Shown here: positions 12,343 through 23,322 of the stretch, piece by piece
Position numbering within the stretch: the stretch's first letter is position 1
Layout: the number at the start of each line of letters is the position of its first letter
From: Dactylonectria macrodidyma
Lineage: Eukaryota; Ascomycota; Sordariomycetes; Hypocreales; Nectriaceae
Length of the DNA stretch: 64,000 bases
Direction of reading: 5' to 3'
Assembly: GCA_020744425.1 (NCBI GenBank)
Contig: JAGMUV010000017.1
Coordinates: forward strand, 434,001 to 498,000
Notes under the pieces: model-generated
What the model was told of the DNA's origin: nothing
Databases searched by the model: none
The model's input: the letters and a program-made list of their open reading frames with translations, nothing else
Program-made: the position numbers and the translations under genes

Positions 12343-13215
12343 TCAACACATTTCCGAAGAACTCGTGAAAGTAACAACAACCATATCATCAATTGTGTGC
12401 TCCATGGTCATTGACGTCACCTCCCTCCCCTCCTTGACCATCTCGCCGGTGACCTCAGTAAGCTCCATTTCCTCGTAGTCTTCATTACCCCCCTCCCCTG
12501 TCATGAAAGCCGCCGTGTCCGAAAATATCTCAGACTCGGCAGTGCCATTGGACTTGGGACATATCATATGTAGCCGGTAGGCGAACACGATACCTGGTGC
12601 CGTGTTATACCCGTCTGCCAGGTATTCTTCATTGGCAATAGTGACTCCGCCCCCACCCCCAAGCATTATTGGGGTTCCTGACATATTGCCCGATACAGAC
12701 ATGTTCCCTGCAGTGGAGGTCGTTGAATCTGCAGTCTTTGTAACGGAGAAGGATTTCTTGGCCACTCGGAGTCCAGAGATGACATAGACGGGGCGTTTCC
12801 GCCACCGGCCGTATGGTCCACCGTTGATGAATTCATTGACTGAATCTAGTTGGAGGACAGCAACCAATGCCTCTGGCTTCAGCTCATGAGAAAAGGACCG
12901 TATCTCGTGGTCAACATTGCCGAAAGAGAGGTCCCGATATCGCGAGATATCGGCACTGCCAGAAGCTGAGGCAAGATCCATGAGCTTTGTGAGCAGATTA
13001 AGGCTGGTGGAACCTCTTGATCTTGTAGAATACGAGCGATTTGTCTCGACAATGCTCGTCACCGCCGGAAGATCTATCATTGGGGTCTCCGTGGGGTCTA
13101 GAGAGGCAAGCGCGAGCGTCGGACGATCAGGGTACTTGAGCACCATGCCGAGTCGGATCTCGCCATCGGGGAGAAGGGTAAAGTCAGGGGGAAGAAACCA
13201 GGTTTTTTTCGACAT
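12343..13215 (-). CDS. Probable fungal gasdermin (RCD-1/HET-Q1-like pore-forming cell-death protein)
   Basis: An intronless 290-aa gene. The opening TWFLPPDFTLLPDGEIRLG, the RPTLALASL segment, RPVYVISGLRVAKKSFSV at ~141-158, and the glycine run followed by TAPGIVFAYRLHMI at ~205-217 match a conserved fungal family that I believe is the gasdermin-like RCD-1/HET-Q1 group. This is from memory of the family and not an alignment. Such proteins permeabilise membranes and execute heterokaryon-incompatibility death. HET-Q1 is activated when a linked subtilisin removes a C-terminal piece of about 5 kDa. Here an acidic tail of ~50 residues (240-290) follows a Phe-containing stretch at 231-238, so the architecture fits. 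The gene is convergent with the S8 protease, with stops 243 bp apart. No signal peptide is visible. The alternative is a conserved fungal protein of unknown function. Confidence 0.62.
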   Translation of the reverse strand: MSKKTWFLPPDFTLLPDGEIRLGMVLKYPDRPTLALASLDPTETPMIDLPAVTSIVETNRSYSTRSRGSTSLNLLTKLMDLASASGSADISRYRDLSFGNVDHEIRSFSHELKPEALVAVLQLDSVNEFINGGPYGRWRKRPVYVISGLRVAKKSFSVTKTADSTTSTAGNMSVSGNMSGTPIMLGGGGGVTIANEEYLADGYNTAPGIVFAYRLHMICPKSNGTAESEIFSDTAAFMTGEGGNEDYEEMELTEVTGEMVKEGREVTSMTMEHTIDDMVVVTFTSSSEMC

Positions 13216-13990
13216 CGTGGTTACTTGATTTCAAAGATGTAGCAGGGAGTTGATCTTGAGTCGAGGAGATGAGCTTGACATGAGGTACTGGGAGGAATGG
13301 AAGCGCCATGAAACACTACTTCTTATAAAGTAGTATCTACACTTAAGGAGTGATATAGAGGGCGCGCTGGCAGTACAGATGTAACCGAGATGGAAGCACA
13401 ACATTTTGCTGTCGGCCCGTTGTAAACGGTGTTGCACCAACATGCCCTTCGCACCTTGAGCTGCGAATGTAGAGGGAAATAGAAGCGAGCTACACCCCAG
13501 ACAGCAAACAGCGAATAGTTAACCGCCTATAGCGAGGAGTGGGTAATTAAGCCCACTGCTTCCCGAAGGTTTTGGATGATGAAGAGGCTCAGGGTGGCAC
13601 AGCAAGAAAACGAACACAGCAGGACATGAAACTAATGAGATCAAACCGGCTCGCAAGTAGAGCCCCATGTAATCAAAAAGAGTTGCACATGTCAACAAGA
13701 AAGTTTAGGCGGGAAAGATTGTATTGCTCAGTGTGGGTAAACTGCAGCAACTAGGCTAGAAGTATTACCAGCGTAATATATTGTAACAACTGGAATGCAT
13801 TGTTCCCACCAAGAGGAAAAGTTTTGTGTGCGTACCCTATGCCCTCCGCAGCCAGCTTCCTCTCTGGTGTCCACCTGATACATGCCAAATAGTCAATCTA
13901 TTTGGGCTCATCTTTAACCGTCGCAGAGAGAACTCGACAGCCTCTCGTTGACCTTGCTTGGTTTTCTTTGAGCATTCGTCTCTGGGTATT
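13216..13990. other. Intergenic, nothing recognised
   Basis: This is 775 bp upstream of the probable gasdermin and downstream of the ACT-domain gene. It should contain the gasdermin promoter. Only short non-descript ORFs are present. Confidence 0.45.
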
Positions 13991-14413
13991 TTATTTGTTC
14001 TCTTCGCTCAGCTCCTGCAAAGTACGGAGGGCTTCCTCCTCTCTTCCGACTGGCACGAACAGATGATCGTGATAAAATCCACTGACGGGGTTTACACCCA
14101 TGCCCTTCTTAGCCAACTTGGTCGCGATGACTGCCATGAAACCAACGGCCTCCAGACTTGAATGGACGTTGAGAGTGATCATCCTTGATGGAAACGAATA
14201 TTCCATGTTTTGACGAACAGCATACTCCTGTGTTGTGATAATCGTAATACCTTCCGATTCGCGAAACATGAGCTGGATCTCCGATAGGGCTGGTAATGCC
14301 GATGCTTCGGACAGTGTGACGAACACAAAGGTGGATGGATGTAAGGCTGTTGATAGAGTAGAGAGAAGAGTGGTCAAGGATTTTTCACCTCCATCGCTGA
14401 CGGGATCGGCCAT
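13991..14413 (-). CDS. ACT-domain protein (DUF2241-like)
   Basis: A single-exon gene for 140 aa. It reads like the small fungal/bacterial DUF2241 family with tandem ACT folds: an N-terminal GEKSLTTLLSTLSTALHPSTFVF strand-helix unit, followed by the diagnostic block SRMITLNVHSSLEAVGF (~78-94), then GVNPVSGFYHDHLFVP (~105-120). ACT domains bind amino acids or other small ligands allosterically, and no catalytic role is evident. The length matches the family (130-145 aa). The start ATG is followed directly by the conserved N-terminus. It is a probable cytosolic housekeeping gene with no functional link to its neighbours. Confidence 0.85.
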   Translation of the reverse strand: MADPVSDGGEKSLTTLLSTLSTALHPSTFVFVTLSEASALPALSEIQLMFRESEGITIITTQEYAVRQNMEYSFPSRMITLNVHSSLEAVGFMAVIATKLAKKGMGVNPVSGFYHDHLFVPVGREEEALRTLQELSEENK

Positions 14414-15079
14414 TTTAGCAGATTTTGCAGAAAGCTGATATTGGCGTATTGAGTAAAGAGTTCACCAAGGCCGTGCCAGGAATGCGAATACTCCATGATA
14501 AATACTGCAAAACAAGTAGAATGACTAAGCTAAGTCATCGGTCATCCGCAGGGCGCGCCTGACGCTAAATGAAAGTGGGCCCAAAGAACAGCAAGTTTCA
14601 TCATCTGGAATTTGAAGCAGTGGATTGAGTCTAGCGAGAGAATGAATGGGGGAGGAAGAGTCCGGCGTATAGAGCTTGGTGCAGCGTAAAACGTAAGAGA
14701 CTTCAAACCCGAATCACTAAAGAGGTGCGTGAAGCGTCTTAGTAAACAAGTGGTGAGGCACAGAAAGAAGTTCAGAAAGGAGATAGAAAGAGCGGCATGT
14801 CTTTAAGCTCAAGTACTTGTGGGGGCATGTACCTTGGCTCCCCATGGTCGCTTCTTAGTTTGTGGCTTGATGCCTCGTTTCAATCCACAGTTTTATGTGC
14901 AAATATTTTAAACTTCTTTAGCAGTGGTTCTAAAGATCCGGCCCAGAAGCAAGCCAAAATCGCGCGGTGACGAAAAAAAAAACCCCATTCCTTCTCTAGC
15001 CTTGCAAAACACCTGCAAGCGCCTTTCTTCCTACAACACCTCATCGAATCTAGTGCTGTAGGGTAGCATTCATACATGT
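14414..15079. other. Intergenic, nothing recognised
   Basis: This is 666 bp between the ACT-domain gene and the cutinase 3' end. It contains only short ORFs and A-rich runs. No feature can be supported. Confidence 0.45.
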
Positions 15080-15876
15080 CTAATGGATCTTTGCCTTTGC
15101 CAGGACAAAGTCTGCGGCCTCATCAGCTTTCGTAGAGTAGCTCAAATGCGCCAGCGTCATCCCGGTTCCCTGAAAGCATACATCATCGCCGTCGGTGCAA
15201 AGAATTAGAGACTTGCCCTTCAACCCATAGACTTGGGCAGGGTTCAACGGATCGTCAAAAGTCACTGCCGAAGAGACTTTGCGTAGTATGAGGGGGGGTA
15301 GTAGCTTGGCAGCGTTGTGCACTAGTTGTGCACCTTGCGAATAGCCCGAGACAACGATCTTGGTCTTCGGGCACTTCACGGCAGAAGCAGCGATGTCAAA
15401 AGCCCTGATTACTGTTAGATCGTCAAGGGAATTTGTTAGGAATCTTGGCCTTACATTTGGAGGCTGCCGTGTGGGTCACCTCCCAGCAAATAACCCGTCA
15501 TGTTGGCGGCATAAGCGACGCCCTGCATCGCAACAGTACGTCGACCAGCCTTGGTTTTCAACGCATCTAGAAAGGCTGGACCGGTGAGTACACCGACGTT
15601 GCCAATCTCAGTAGTTCCTTTCGCGAAAACAACAGTGATGTCTGCGCACTTCCTCTGGCTGAGTGCGTCTTCCTGGGCGTTGATGTTGAACTCCTCTTTG
15701 AGAGATACCCATGTCTCCATCAAGGCCGTCTCATTGGAATAGATGGTGGAATCCTCAGGGAAAAGCTCGTCGAGCCTTGAAATAAATTGGGTCGTCTTGA
15801 ATGATTGACGCTCGCTGGAAGGGTGGGCCCTGGCCGTGGACGCCAGGAGTGGAAGAAGGAAGGTGAAAAGATTCAT
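15080..15876 (-). CDS. Secreted cutinase (serine esterase)
   Basis: Two exons (15876-15455, 15404-15080) encode 248 aa with a 50-bp intron (GTAAGG...TAATCAG). The chosen ATG at 15876 begins a signal peptide (MNLFTFLLPLLASTARA). An ATG 36 codons upstream would bury it. The mature part has the cutinase fold: CADITVVFAKGTTEIGNVG, the nucleophile elbow GYSQGAQL (catalytic Ser), Asp in CTDGDDVCFQG, and His in MTLAHLSY, so the triad is complete. The paired cysteines flanking the oxyanion and Asp regions are present. It hydrolyses cutin or other polyester/short-chain ester substrates outside the cell, a plant-associated lifestyle trait. The length is slightly above the usual 200-230 aa because of a longer propeptide-like N-terminus. 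Confidence 0.93.
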
Positions 15877-17417
15877 ATTGTTAAGAATGGATTCCAGTGA
15901 AATGGTGCGGCTTGGTGTTGAAGAGTGATGGGCTGGAAATGTCCGTCCAACTGGCATCTCTGGCATCTTATTATACTGATACACGCACTACTCCCTGTAT
16001 TTGATGTGGATTTCAGTCGTGGTGATTTCTAAGCGTTGTCGTTACTTGTGGTCACTTGGTCATTAGTCTCGAAATTGGATCCTTGAGTAGACGCTTGACT
16101 CTGCTAGATTTACATGCTCCCTGGCCGAAAAGCCCCACCGGCTGTCAACGGAGAGTCGGTCTCCGCCACTTGTGATTCACGATGCGAAAACCCACTGTTC
16201 TCATTCCTCATTTTGCATCAGAGAGTAGATTGACACTTTCAGCGCCGAATTCTCTCCCTATCAGCTCGATTTATTCACACTTTGTTTAGACATAAAGAGA
16301 AAGTGCACATAGTTATCATCTTAATCTGCAGAAATGCAAAGGACAAAACATGTAACGCGCGGGGCTCTGCGTATGCTGGATATGAAGGCCGCAGTCTTGA
16401 CGGCGTTCTGGTCATCCGTGTTTAATTCATTTTCTGATGGTCACACCTTTCACTCGAGGCGCTACCAGAATTACTAACTCAACATCAAACCAAGACACTT
16501 TATCACATTCACGCGAAGCGATTGTTTCTACTTAGTGGTAGCCGTTCTCTAGGCCAACCTAGACCTTGGAGGATTACTAACAGCATGTCCCCGAAGAGAA
16601 TTTCTAATCAACAATAGCTCCCTGGGGAATTAATGAATAGCGACAGCAATACGATTGGCAGCGACTAAGGCGCATAGACACAAAGTAGGCAGCGTGAGCG
16701 CTGGAGCGCTCGGTCTCGGATTCGGTCTCGGAATTGTTTCCCTAGAATGGCCACCGCGCGGCAATTATGTCATATAATATGATTTGGGTTTGATGATGGT
16801 ATTTGTCTGGTACAGCACAGACAGGGAGAGCGAATGTCGGATCCTTAGTGCACCCCTACTAAATTGGCTATCTGCACCATTAGTAAGGGCAACGTGCTGC
16901 TAGGATTTGGGATAGCCATTGACAATGGTGTGGGGCGCTGGTCAACAGCTGGACAATCGCCAGTAGGGGTTGCGTAGGTGATCTATAAAATTCATCTCCA
17001 GCCCCCTAATGCTCAGACCTAACTTAAGCATGCTATAAATTCTCTCTCAAGTGCCTCACCAATGGCTCGCGCAGCTTTAGCTGTGTCGCCTTTGGAGGCA
17101 CGTGATGCCTACCAAGTCTGACAGTGTCACGTGTTTTGGCCCAAGGCAACTTCCAGCGCGCGCTCTAAAAGTGTGCCTTGAGTGCGCCTTACTACTTAGC
17201 TATTGATGGCTCACAATGATGACAGAGAACCCCGCACACCTTCACCTCCTCAGTTAGGCTTGTCCTGTGAGCCTCGCAAGCATGTTTATCTAGAACGGCC
17301 CCAAGTCTTGTCGTCACCTTCTTCAGTTCCTTTTCTCCTTTTTGTCAAGAGCCCAAGCAGATGGGTATATTCGTCTGGCTAGTTTAACCTTTGCTGAATA
17401 CCAGCCAACAGCTGAAG
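15877..17417. other. Intergenic, nothing recognised
   Basis: This is 1.5 kb between the divergent cutinase and membrane-protein starts. It is expected to hold both promoters. Short imperfect repeats such as GGTCTCGGA twice near 16710-16730 were seen but no array, RNA gene or ORF above background. Confidence 0.45.
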
Positions 17418-19972
17418 ATGTCGTTGAAAGGCTCAGAGAATTTGGCGACCTGCTCTTCTGAGCTGTCTCCAAATTTTTTGGTGGCCGATCCAGATATTGC
17501 AGGCATAGGGGTAAGTCCTGACTGTGATTGCGTCTAGTAGCTTATCGGCCATTAACTGGTTCATTTGGTATACCTTAGGTCGTTCTGGCCTTCACTGTCA
17601 CGGCGATTCTATCGCTCATCCTGCTAGTGATCTCCTTCCTTAGCGGCTACCGTGGAAGCTCGGTCTCTCGCCTCTTTGGCCGCCAAGCTTCTTTCCGACA
17701 GGTTGGCATATCTCTCATGGACCATATCGCAGTAACTTCTACTAGTATGGCCATAGCATTCGTCGTTTCTGGGCCATCGTTATCCGCATTTTCTAGAAAT
17801 CTCATACAACTCTGCGTATCTATCAGCAGTACATCCGCTGGTATCCTCCTTATTTCGACAATACCTACTGGTCCCAGACAGGCTATAACCGTCGCTATCA
17901 CATCGTTCGCATTTTTTACTATTTTGCTCTGCAATGCCTTCGCCAATAAGTCTCTCTCTGCTGAAGTGGCCTGGCTCGAAAGCGGAGACTTCGGTCGGCC
18001 TATTCCCATGGAGAAAGTATATAATGATATGCATCCTCTTGGGGTTCTTACTCATATCATACCGGAATGCTTATTTACCGTATCTTTTGGCTATTATATT
18101 TTTTCTCGCCTCAAGGGTGGCAGAAACTGGATCGGTGAGCTAGGTTGCTTGACTATTGGCATTCTCCATATTCTCGTCAACTTCGTTGCTATCATAGATC
18201 TGCACAAAAAGTACGAACCATATCTCGATGATGGAGAGACGTGGACATTTGGCCAGGTGGTACCTCTATTGCTCCTTTTTTCGCCGTTTCTCTCCCTTTA
18301 TGGTATGTTTTCGCACCTATTTTGCTTCTTTAAGCCACTACGTCTACTTCAAGCTTCTAATAGTTTTCAGAGGCATTTATGAATGCTCCTCAGGATGAAC
18401 AGCATGCAGAGAGCGAAGTTGGAAACGACATGCAAGCGAGAGAATATGACCTTCCTTGGTACTTTCCTATTTTTCCAGCGATATTCTTTGTGAGGAAGTT
18501 CCAGGTTGTGGTGATCCTGGTGGGGGGCGTCGGTGTTTGTTTCGCCATCATGCTTCTTTTACAATGGCACCACGGGAACCATGTTTCAGGTAAGACTTCA
18601 AGCAAACTATGGCTGCTACTCCTTCATCCTTCTCCATGGTTGGCAATAGTATCTGACAATGATCTTTAAGTGAGGCAGACAACTCCTCTGGTACGAAGGA
18701 TTACGTACCTTCGCAACTTTCTTCATTACGCGCTTCGGAGTGATGCCGCGAGCATCAACTACGCAGCGACGTCGTTGGGAGTGATCCCAAGCCATATTTG
18801 GTTTATAGGAGCAAGTAAAGCTCCTCCTGGCTACCGGCAAGTGAACTGGAAATGCGTGCGTCCTTACTACTCATCCGTTATAAATTCTATACTGACTGGA
18901 ATCTAGTCTTGTGGCAAATATTTGGCTGCTAACTTTGATAACTCCAACCCTGACGCTCTAAAAGCCCTAGAGCGAAGACTTCACAGCCTAGATAACCCAG
19001 GAGACGCTGGCCAATCTCAACAGTCGCCTGCAGTTCCTGCAACCTCGAGCTCAAGTTCGGGAAGCACTGGCGCCGGCAAAGACTCTGCAGGACAATCCTC
19101 CACGAGTACTGGCAAGGACTCCAGCGCCAACATCACAGGTTTATCGCGTCGGAATGTCCCATTTTCTAACATTTCTCAGAGGGCTGGCATACCTAGATAT
19201 TTCGAGCTTTGTGTAAGCACCGGACAACACTCGGTGAGGCTGGGAGAAATCAACATATCATCAGTCGCAACAGACGGTCAGCTGTTTAGCAAAATCTGGG
19301 AAAGCTATCATGGCATGCAAGAATCTAGTTTTGGGGCCGCTTTACGGGGTTGGTTCTTCAAGCCCGACGACGTCTTCTTCGTTCACGTCAGTGTTTCAAA
19401 TTGCCCCCTTTTGCTGCCTCTAGTTAATCCCGACTAACCATTGAGTGTAGTTCGGGGTGATAAATCGACACCAAGTCGGTATTTACGGCAAGCCGATGGA
19501 GATCCCGCCACAAGAAGAGATTGACGAAGGCCGGTATCATTATTTTGAGTGTCCGATGCAGCCGCTCCCGCCTATGCCGGACCATATCTTCTTGCACTAT
19601 TTAGATCGAGCCAAACAGACCGCTAGATCTGAGAATAACCCACAGGTTCACGCGGAGAACATATTTCTCAACCGACTGCCGAAGAAATTAGGATCTAGCA
19701 TCTTCACCACTGAAAGAGGGGTTGACTCGACCATCTTATATGGCTGGGGCGTGCATATCATTGAGCGGCCCAGCGCTCTGGCGCAGAGTATGGTGGGAAT
19801 TGCAAGTGCGATAATATGCACAATTATTTTTGGCATTGCCTGGGCATCCGCCGGTCTCGATAAAGCCATCGGGATAGGGCAATTTGTCACAGGAGTCTTG
19901 GCGCTTGTAAATGCGGCGATTTACTTTGCCCTTCAGGCCTATAGTGCGACGCTGTCAAAGCAAACGACGTGA
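17418..19972 (+). CDS. Multi-pass membrane protein with soluble C-terminal domain, unknown function
   Basis: Six exons (17418-17510, 17579-18302, 18371-18589, 18671-18855, 18907-19386, 19451-19972) rejoin in frame to 740 aa. Every intron has GT/AG ends and a CTAAC/CTGAC-like branch. The N-terminus carries the ADPDIAGIGV motif seen at the head of many fungal membrane proteins of unknown function, then about seven hydrophobic helices up to ~residue 335. The second half starts with PPGYRQVNWKCSCGKYL (~400), a Ser/Gly/Thr-rich linker and the block ILYGWGVHIIERPS before two C-terminal hydrophobic helices. Fungal homologues of the two halves may be separate genes. The in-frame intron 18590-18670 is what joins them here, and no ATG precedes the second half in its frame. 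I do not recognise a function. Confidence 0.6.
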
Positions 19973-20956
19973 AAGTTCTGTACCATATCTAAAATTGACT
20001 GAACAATTCAGAATCCATACTTTGACGAACTCAAACCCCGAGAAATCGAAGACCTCGAAGTCCGCGACGCTACGATGTCAAGCTAACGCCCCAATTATCT
20101 CAAGTCGGCGTTTGAGTACAGGGTATATCAAGAGCCGTAGGCACGGCAAAAAACATGCATAATGGCGAGCAAAAGGCCTATTCCTTGCTAGCGAAAGGCC
20201 GCGCGTAGTCGGTCAATTTGTATCCTCCATTGAGACATTACTGACGAGTAGAGGTGCTGAGTCGCAGAGGTTCATTATCCCCTGCGCTCAACTTTATCTA
20301 GACACTATTTATTCACGTCAGCGTCTAAAGAACAATGGTTAGCCACTAGGAAGACTCATTCTGTTGCTTTGTGACACTGGGCTTTTAGATGTAAAGCTTC
20401 GTCGTTTTCATGAGTCGGCACGTAGCATCTGAAGTGGACCGACCTTCTCCCCTGGCAAACGAAGCGTATACGGACATTGCGTAATGTGTTATAGAATAGT
20501 TTCCTTCTGTTGGGAAGTATCTACATGGAGCGGCGGGTTTCATTTCTTATAGAATTCCTCCTACAAACAGAAACACTCTGAGCTTCTGCGCAAATCTTTC
20601 ATTAGCGAGAATTTGACGCCTGATCTTCCGTCCACCTTTCGACAAATCTGCACAAACAATACCACCTTCTCCGCCCGATCCCTGCCAATCCCCTGAACTC
20701 TACCGAGAGAAAACAGTGAAGAGACAACAAGCCCAGCCAGCCTGCATGCTGATTGGTCCCCGCTACATATCATGCCGTTTTGTTATGCGTGTTGGTCGAC
20801 ATCTTCAGGGTTCGCAATGCAGCCCTGATTGGCTCGCCTGCAGTTGCAAGGCAAGGAACAGCAGGTAGCCAGATACTTAATGTTGCTAAATACCTCTTTC
20901 TTGAGCTTGCACTTTCTTTTCGCCATCGTTTTGGACCCTAGTTACTGAGAGCAACG
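19973..20956. other. Intergenic, nothing recognised
   Basis: This is 984 bp between the membrane protein and the methyltransferase. It contains only short ORFs and ordinary base composition. It includes the methyltransferase promoter. Confidence 0.45.
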
Positions 20957-22307
20957 ATGTGCGACGACACGACGCCCCAATTGGTTCCCGACGACGAGGT
21001 TTGACACCCGTGCTGCTGTTCAAGATTAGTTCTGAACTGACCTGAACAGGAGAGGGAGAATGGCTCCGAGCTCGAATCGGTATTTTTGCTATTGGTTCGT
21101 AGCGAGGCCGAAATGGCTAACGGCAACACGTGAATTCTAGGACACAGCATCGTCGACGCAGAGCATCTCGAGTTCCATACTCGATTATCGGAAAGAAAAT
21201 GGCAGAACGTATCACCGCTACAAAGATGGAAGTACGTGACAATTTACAGTCATATGTCGACCTAGAGCGACTAATCAAAAACACGTAGAATATTGCATGC
21301 CGAATGATGAAGTGGAAAACGAGAGATTAGGTACAATGCCATCCCATCACTAAACACTCCTCAGCTCGTACTAATAGCTTAGACCTGCAACATCATCTAT
21401 TTCTCCTCACCTTTGACAACGCACTCGGCCTCTCCCCGCCGAACAAGCCTGACGCCAAAGTCAAGCGAGTTCTGGACCTCGGTACCGGCACGGGCATCTG
21501 GGCCATCGACTACGCTGACGAGCACCCTGAAGCTACCGTCATTGGCATTGATCTCTCGCCATCACAACCTGCATTGTTTGTCATGTTCTAATATTTGCCT
21601 CGAAGCTAGCTGACCTTTTGAAGTGTTCCCCCTAATGTGCGATTTATCGTCGATGATCTTGACGAGGAGTGGAACTACTCGACGCCTTTTGACTACATCC
21701 ATAGCAGAATGATGAACATGAGCATCAAAGACTGGAAGGACTACATACAAAAGATCTACGAGTAAGCCTACCATCGTCCAGAGCCTCTCCAGGCTAACAA
21801 CTCTAGCAACCTCGAGCCCGGCGGCTTCGCCGAGATGCAAGAAGTCGCGAGCTCCATGGCCTCGGACGACGGCACCCTCACCTCAGAGACACAACTGCAC
21901 AAATGGTGCGTGCTCCTCAACGACGGTGTCTCCAAGATGGGCCGTCCGATGGTGTCTCCCCAGCACATCAAAGACCTCATGATCGAAGTGGGCTTCGAGA
22001 ACGTCGTCGACACGCACTTCAAATGGCCAAGCAACAGGTGGCCGAAGGATCCCAAAATGAAAACCCTCGGCCACTGGAGCAACGTCAACACGAGCTTCGC
22101 ACTCGAAGGTGCCGCACTAGCGCCGCTTACGAGAGTGCAAGGGTGGACGCGAGAGGAGGTTGGCATCTTCGTGGCGGGTGCGCGCGCCGACTTGAATAAC
22201 CCGTCCATTCATGCGTATTGGCCTATGTAAGTGCTAGCCCTGGTTCAATGGAGTTGTTGCTAATGGGGTGCAGAGTGTCGATTTATGGAACGAAGCCGGT
22301 GGCTTAG
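20957..22307 (+). CDS. LaeA-like SAM-dependent methyltransferase
   Basis: Eight exons rejoin exactly to 329 aa (20957-20998, 21050-21079, 21141-21231, 21289-21330, 21383-21575, 21624-21761, 21807-22226, 22274-22307). The N-terminus is short and acidic. Next comes [20 protein letters not shown], a hallmark of the fungal UMTA/LaeA-like group, then [12 protein letters not shown]. The SAM-binding motif I is [20 protein letters not shown] (~112-131), followed by [11 protein letters not shown] and [12 protein letters not shown]. The last exon completes the typical AYWPI...YGTKP ending. These enzymes are often regulators or tailoring enzymes in secondary metabolism, and most are uncharacterised paralogues of LaeA. 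The very small exons 2 and 4 (30 and 42 bp) explain why no single long frame is visible. Confidence 0.88.
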
Positions 22308-23322
22308 GTGGTGCATTAGTTAAATCAATGGACCGAGTTATCCCCATGCCCTGTTAGTGGGACTCCCTTTGACAACCTCGCTAGTTCCTGGTTACGGAGC
22401 CGGTGCGTTTGAACACTAAGGCTAGAAAGGCGCGCAAGGCGGATTTTAGTTCTGATAGGAAGGTGGCTGCATCTAACTGCATAGTTTTGTTGGGCATCTA
22501 GGGTCTCAGACGTGATCAGGTAGGGGTTGCTAAAATGTGGTGGGTTACCTCAGTGGATTTCAGTTGAGCATTTCTGCATACTGGTCGTAAAGCGGAATGG
22601 TTGACCCGGCTGACCAAGACAATACGGCGATTCCTCACATACAGAATTAAGAACCACTTGGTGGCCATAGATGCGCAGTACAGAGGAAAATAGGATGGTT
22701 TCTTAATCGCTACAGTTAATGCTTTTCTAGTGCTAATCCTCAGGGTGACGGCGAGGTCCAGTCCTATGGCTGTAGGGTAGGTCCAGGACCTACGTAGTAT
22801 ATGATCGAGTAGATCTTCACCATCCCTCTGTCTTCGAACCCGAAGTTCCTCTACAGCGGCTAACCAGTCGGCGATGCAAATGAACTCGCCGGCGGACCCG
22901 GGCATGTGGCCTCCCGCATGGTCCAGTGTAGCAGAGTCGAGGTAAGCCTCTTCCTCGACCTTGTGCCTGTACAACGGCACGCCTTCATGCGCACACTTGG
23001 AGAGCCGCTCAAGATGCATCATATTGGTCCTCACTGGCGGTGGGAGTGGGGCCAGATCTCTGAAGATGATAGCCCGATGGTTACTCCCTCAGACCTCTAG
23101 CTGTCCGCCAAAAGGGAGGCCAAAGGGGAGTGTTACGGTGCAGCAACAGCGCTGGCGGGGCTCGGCGTCCAAAGCACATGACGAGATCCCTCCTATTTCA
23201 ATATCATCGATGCATCTTTGCTTAACTGCCACTAGGATACAGAACAGCTTATTTGCGCCGTTAACTCAAATGGCCTCATATGAAATGTGTATTTCTTCTC
23301 AAGCCCTTACATAACAAGTGAA
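22308..23322. other. Intergenic with a 172-codon minus-strand ORF of uncertain status
   Basis: An ORF at 23034-22516 (minus) contains HKVEEEAYLDSATLDHAGG followed by MPGSAGEF...ADWLAAVEELR. It looks like the tail of a longer fungal protein (acidic, WxxxVEELRxxR pattern) and then runs into non-descript sequence. No upstream exon could be attached, so it may be a gene fragment. The rest of the stretch holds nothing recognisable. Confidence 0.3.

Noticed and set aside
15877..15984. Upstream in-frame ATG extending the cutinase by 36 codons
   Set aside because: It would place a clear signal peptide internally in a secreted protein; the downstream ATG is preferred.
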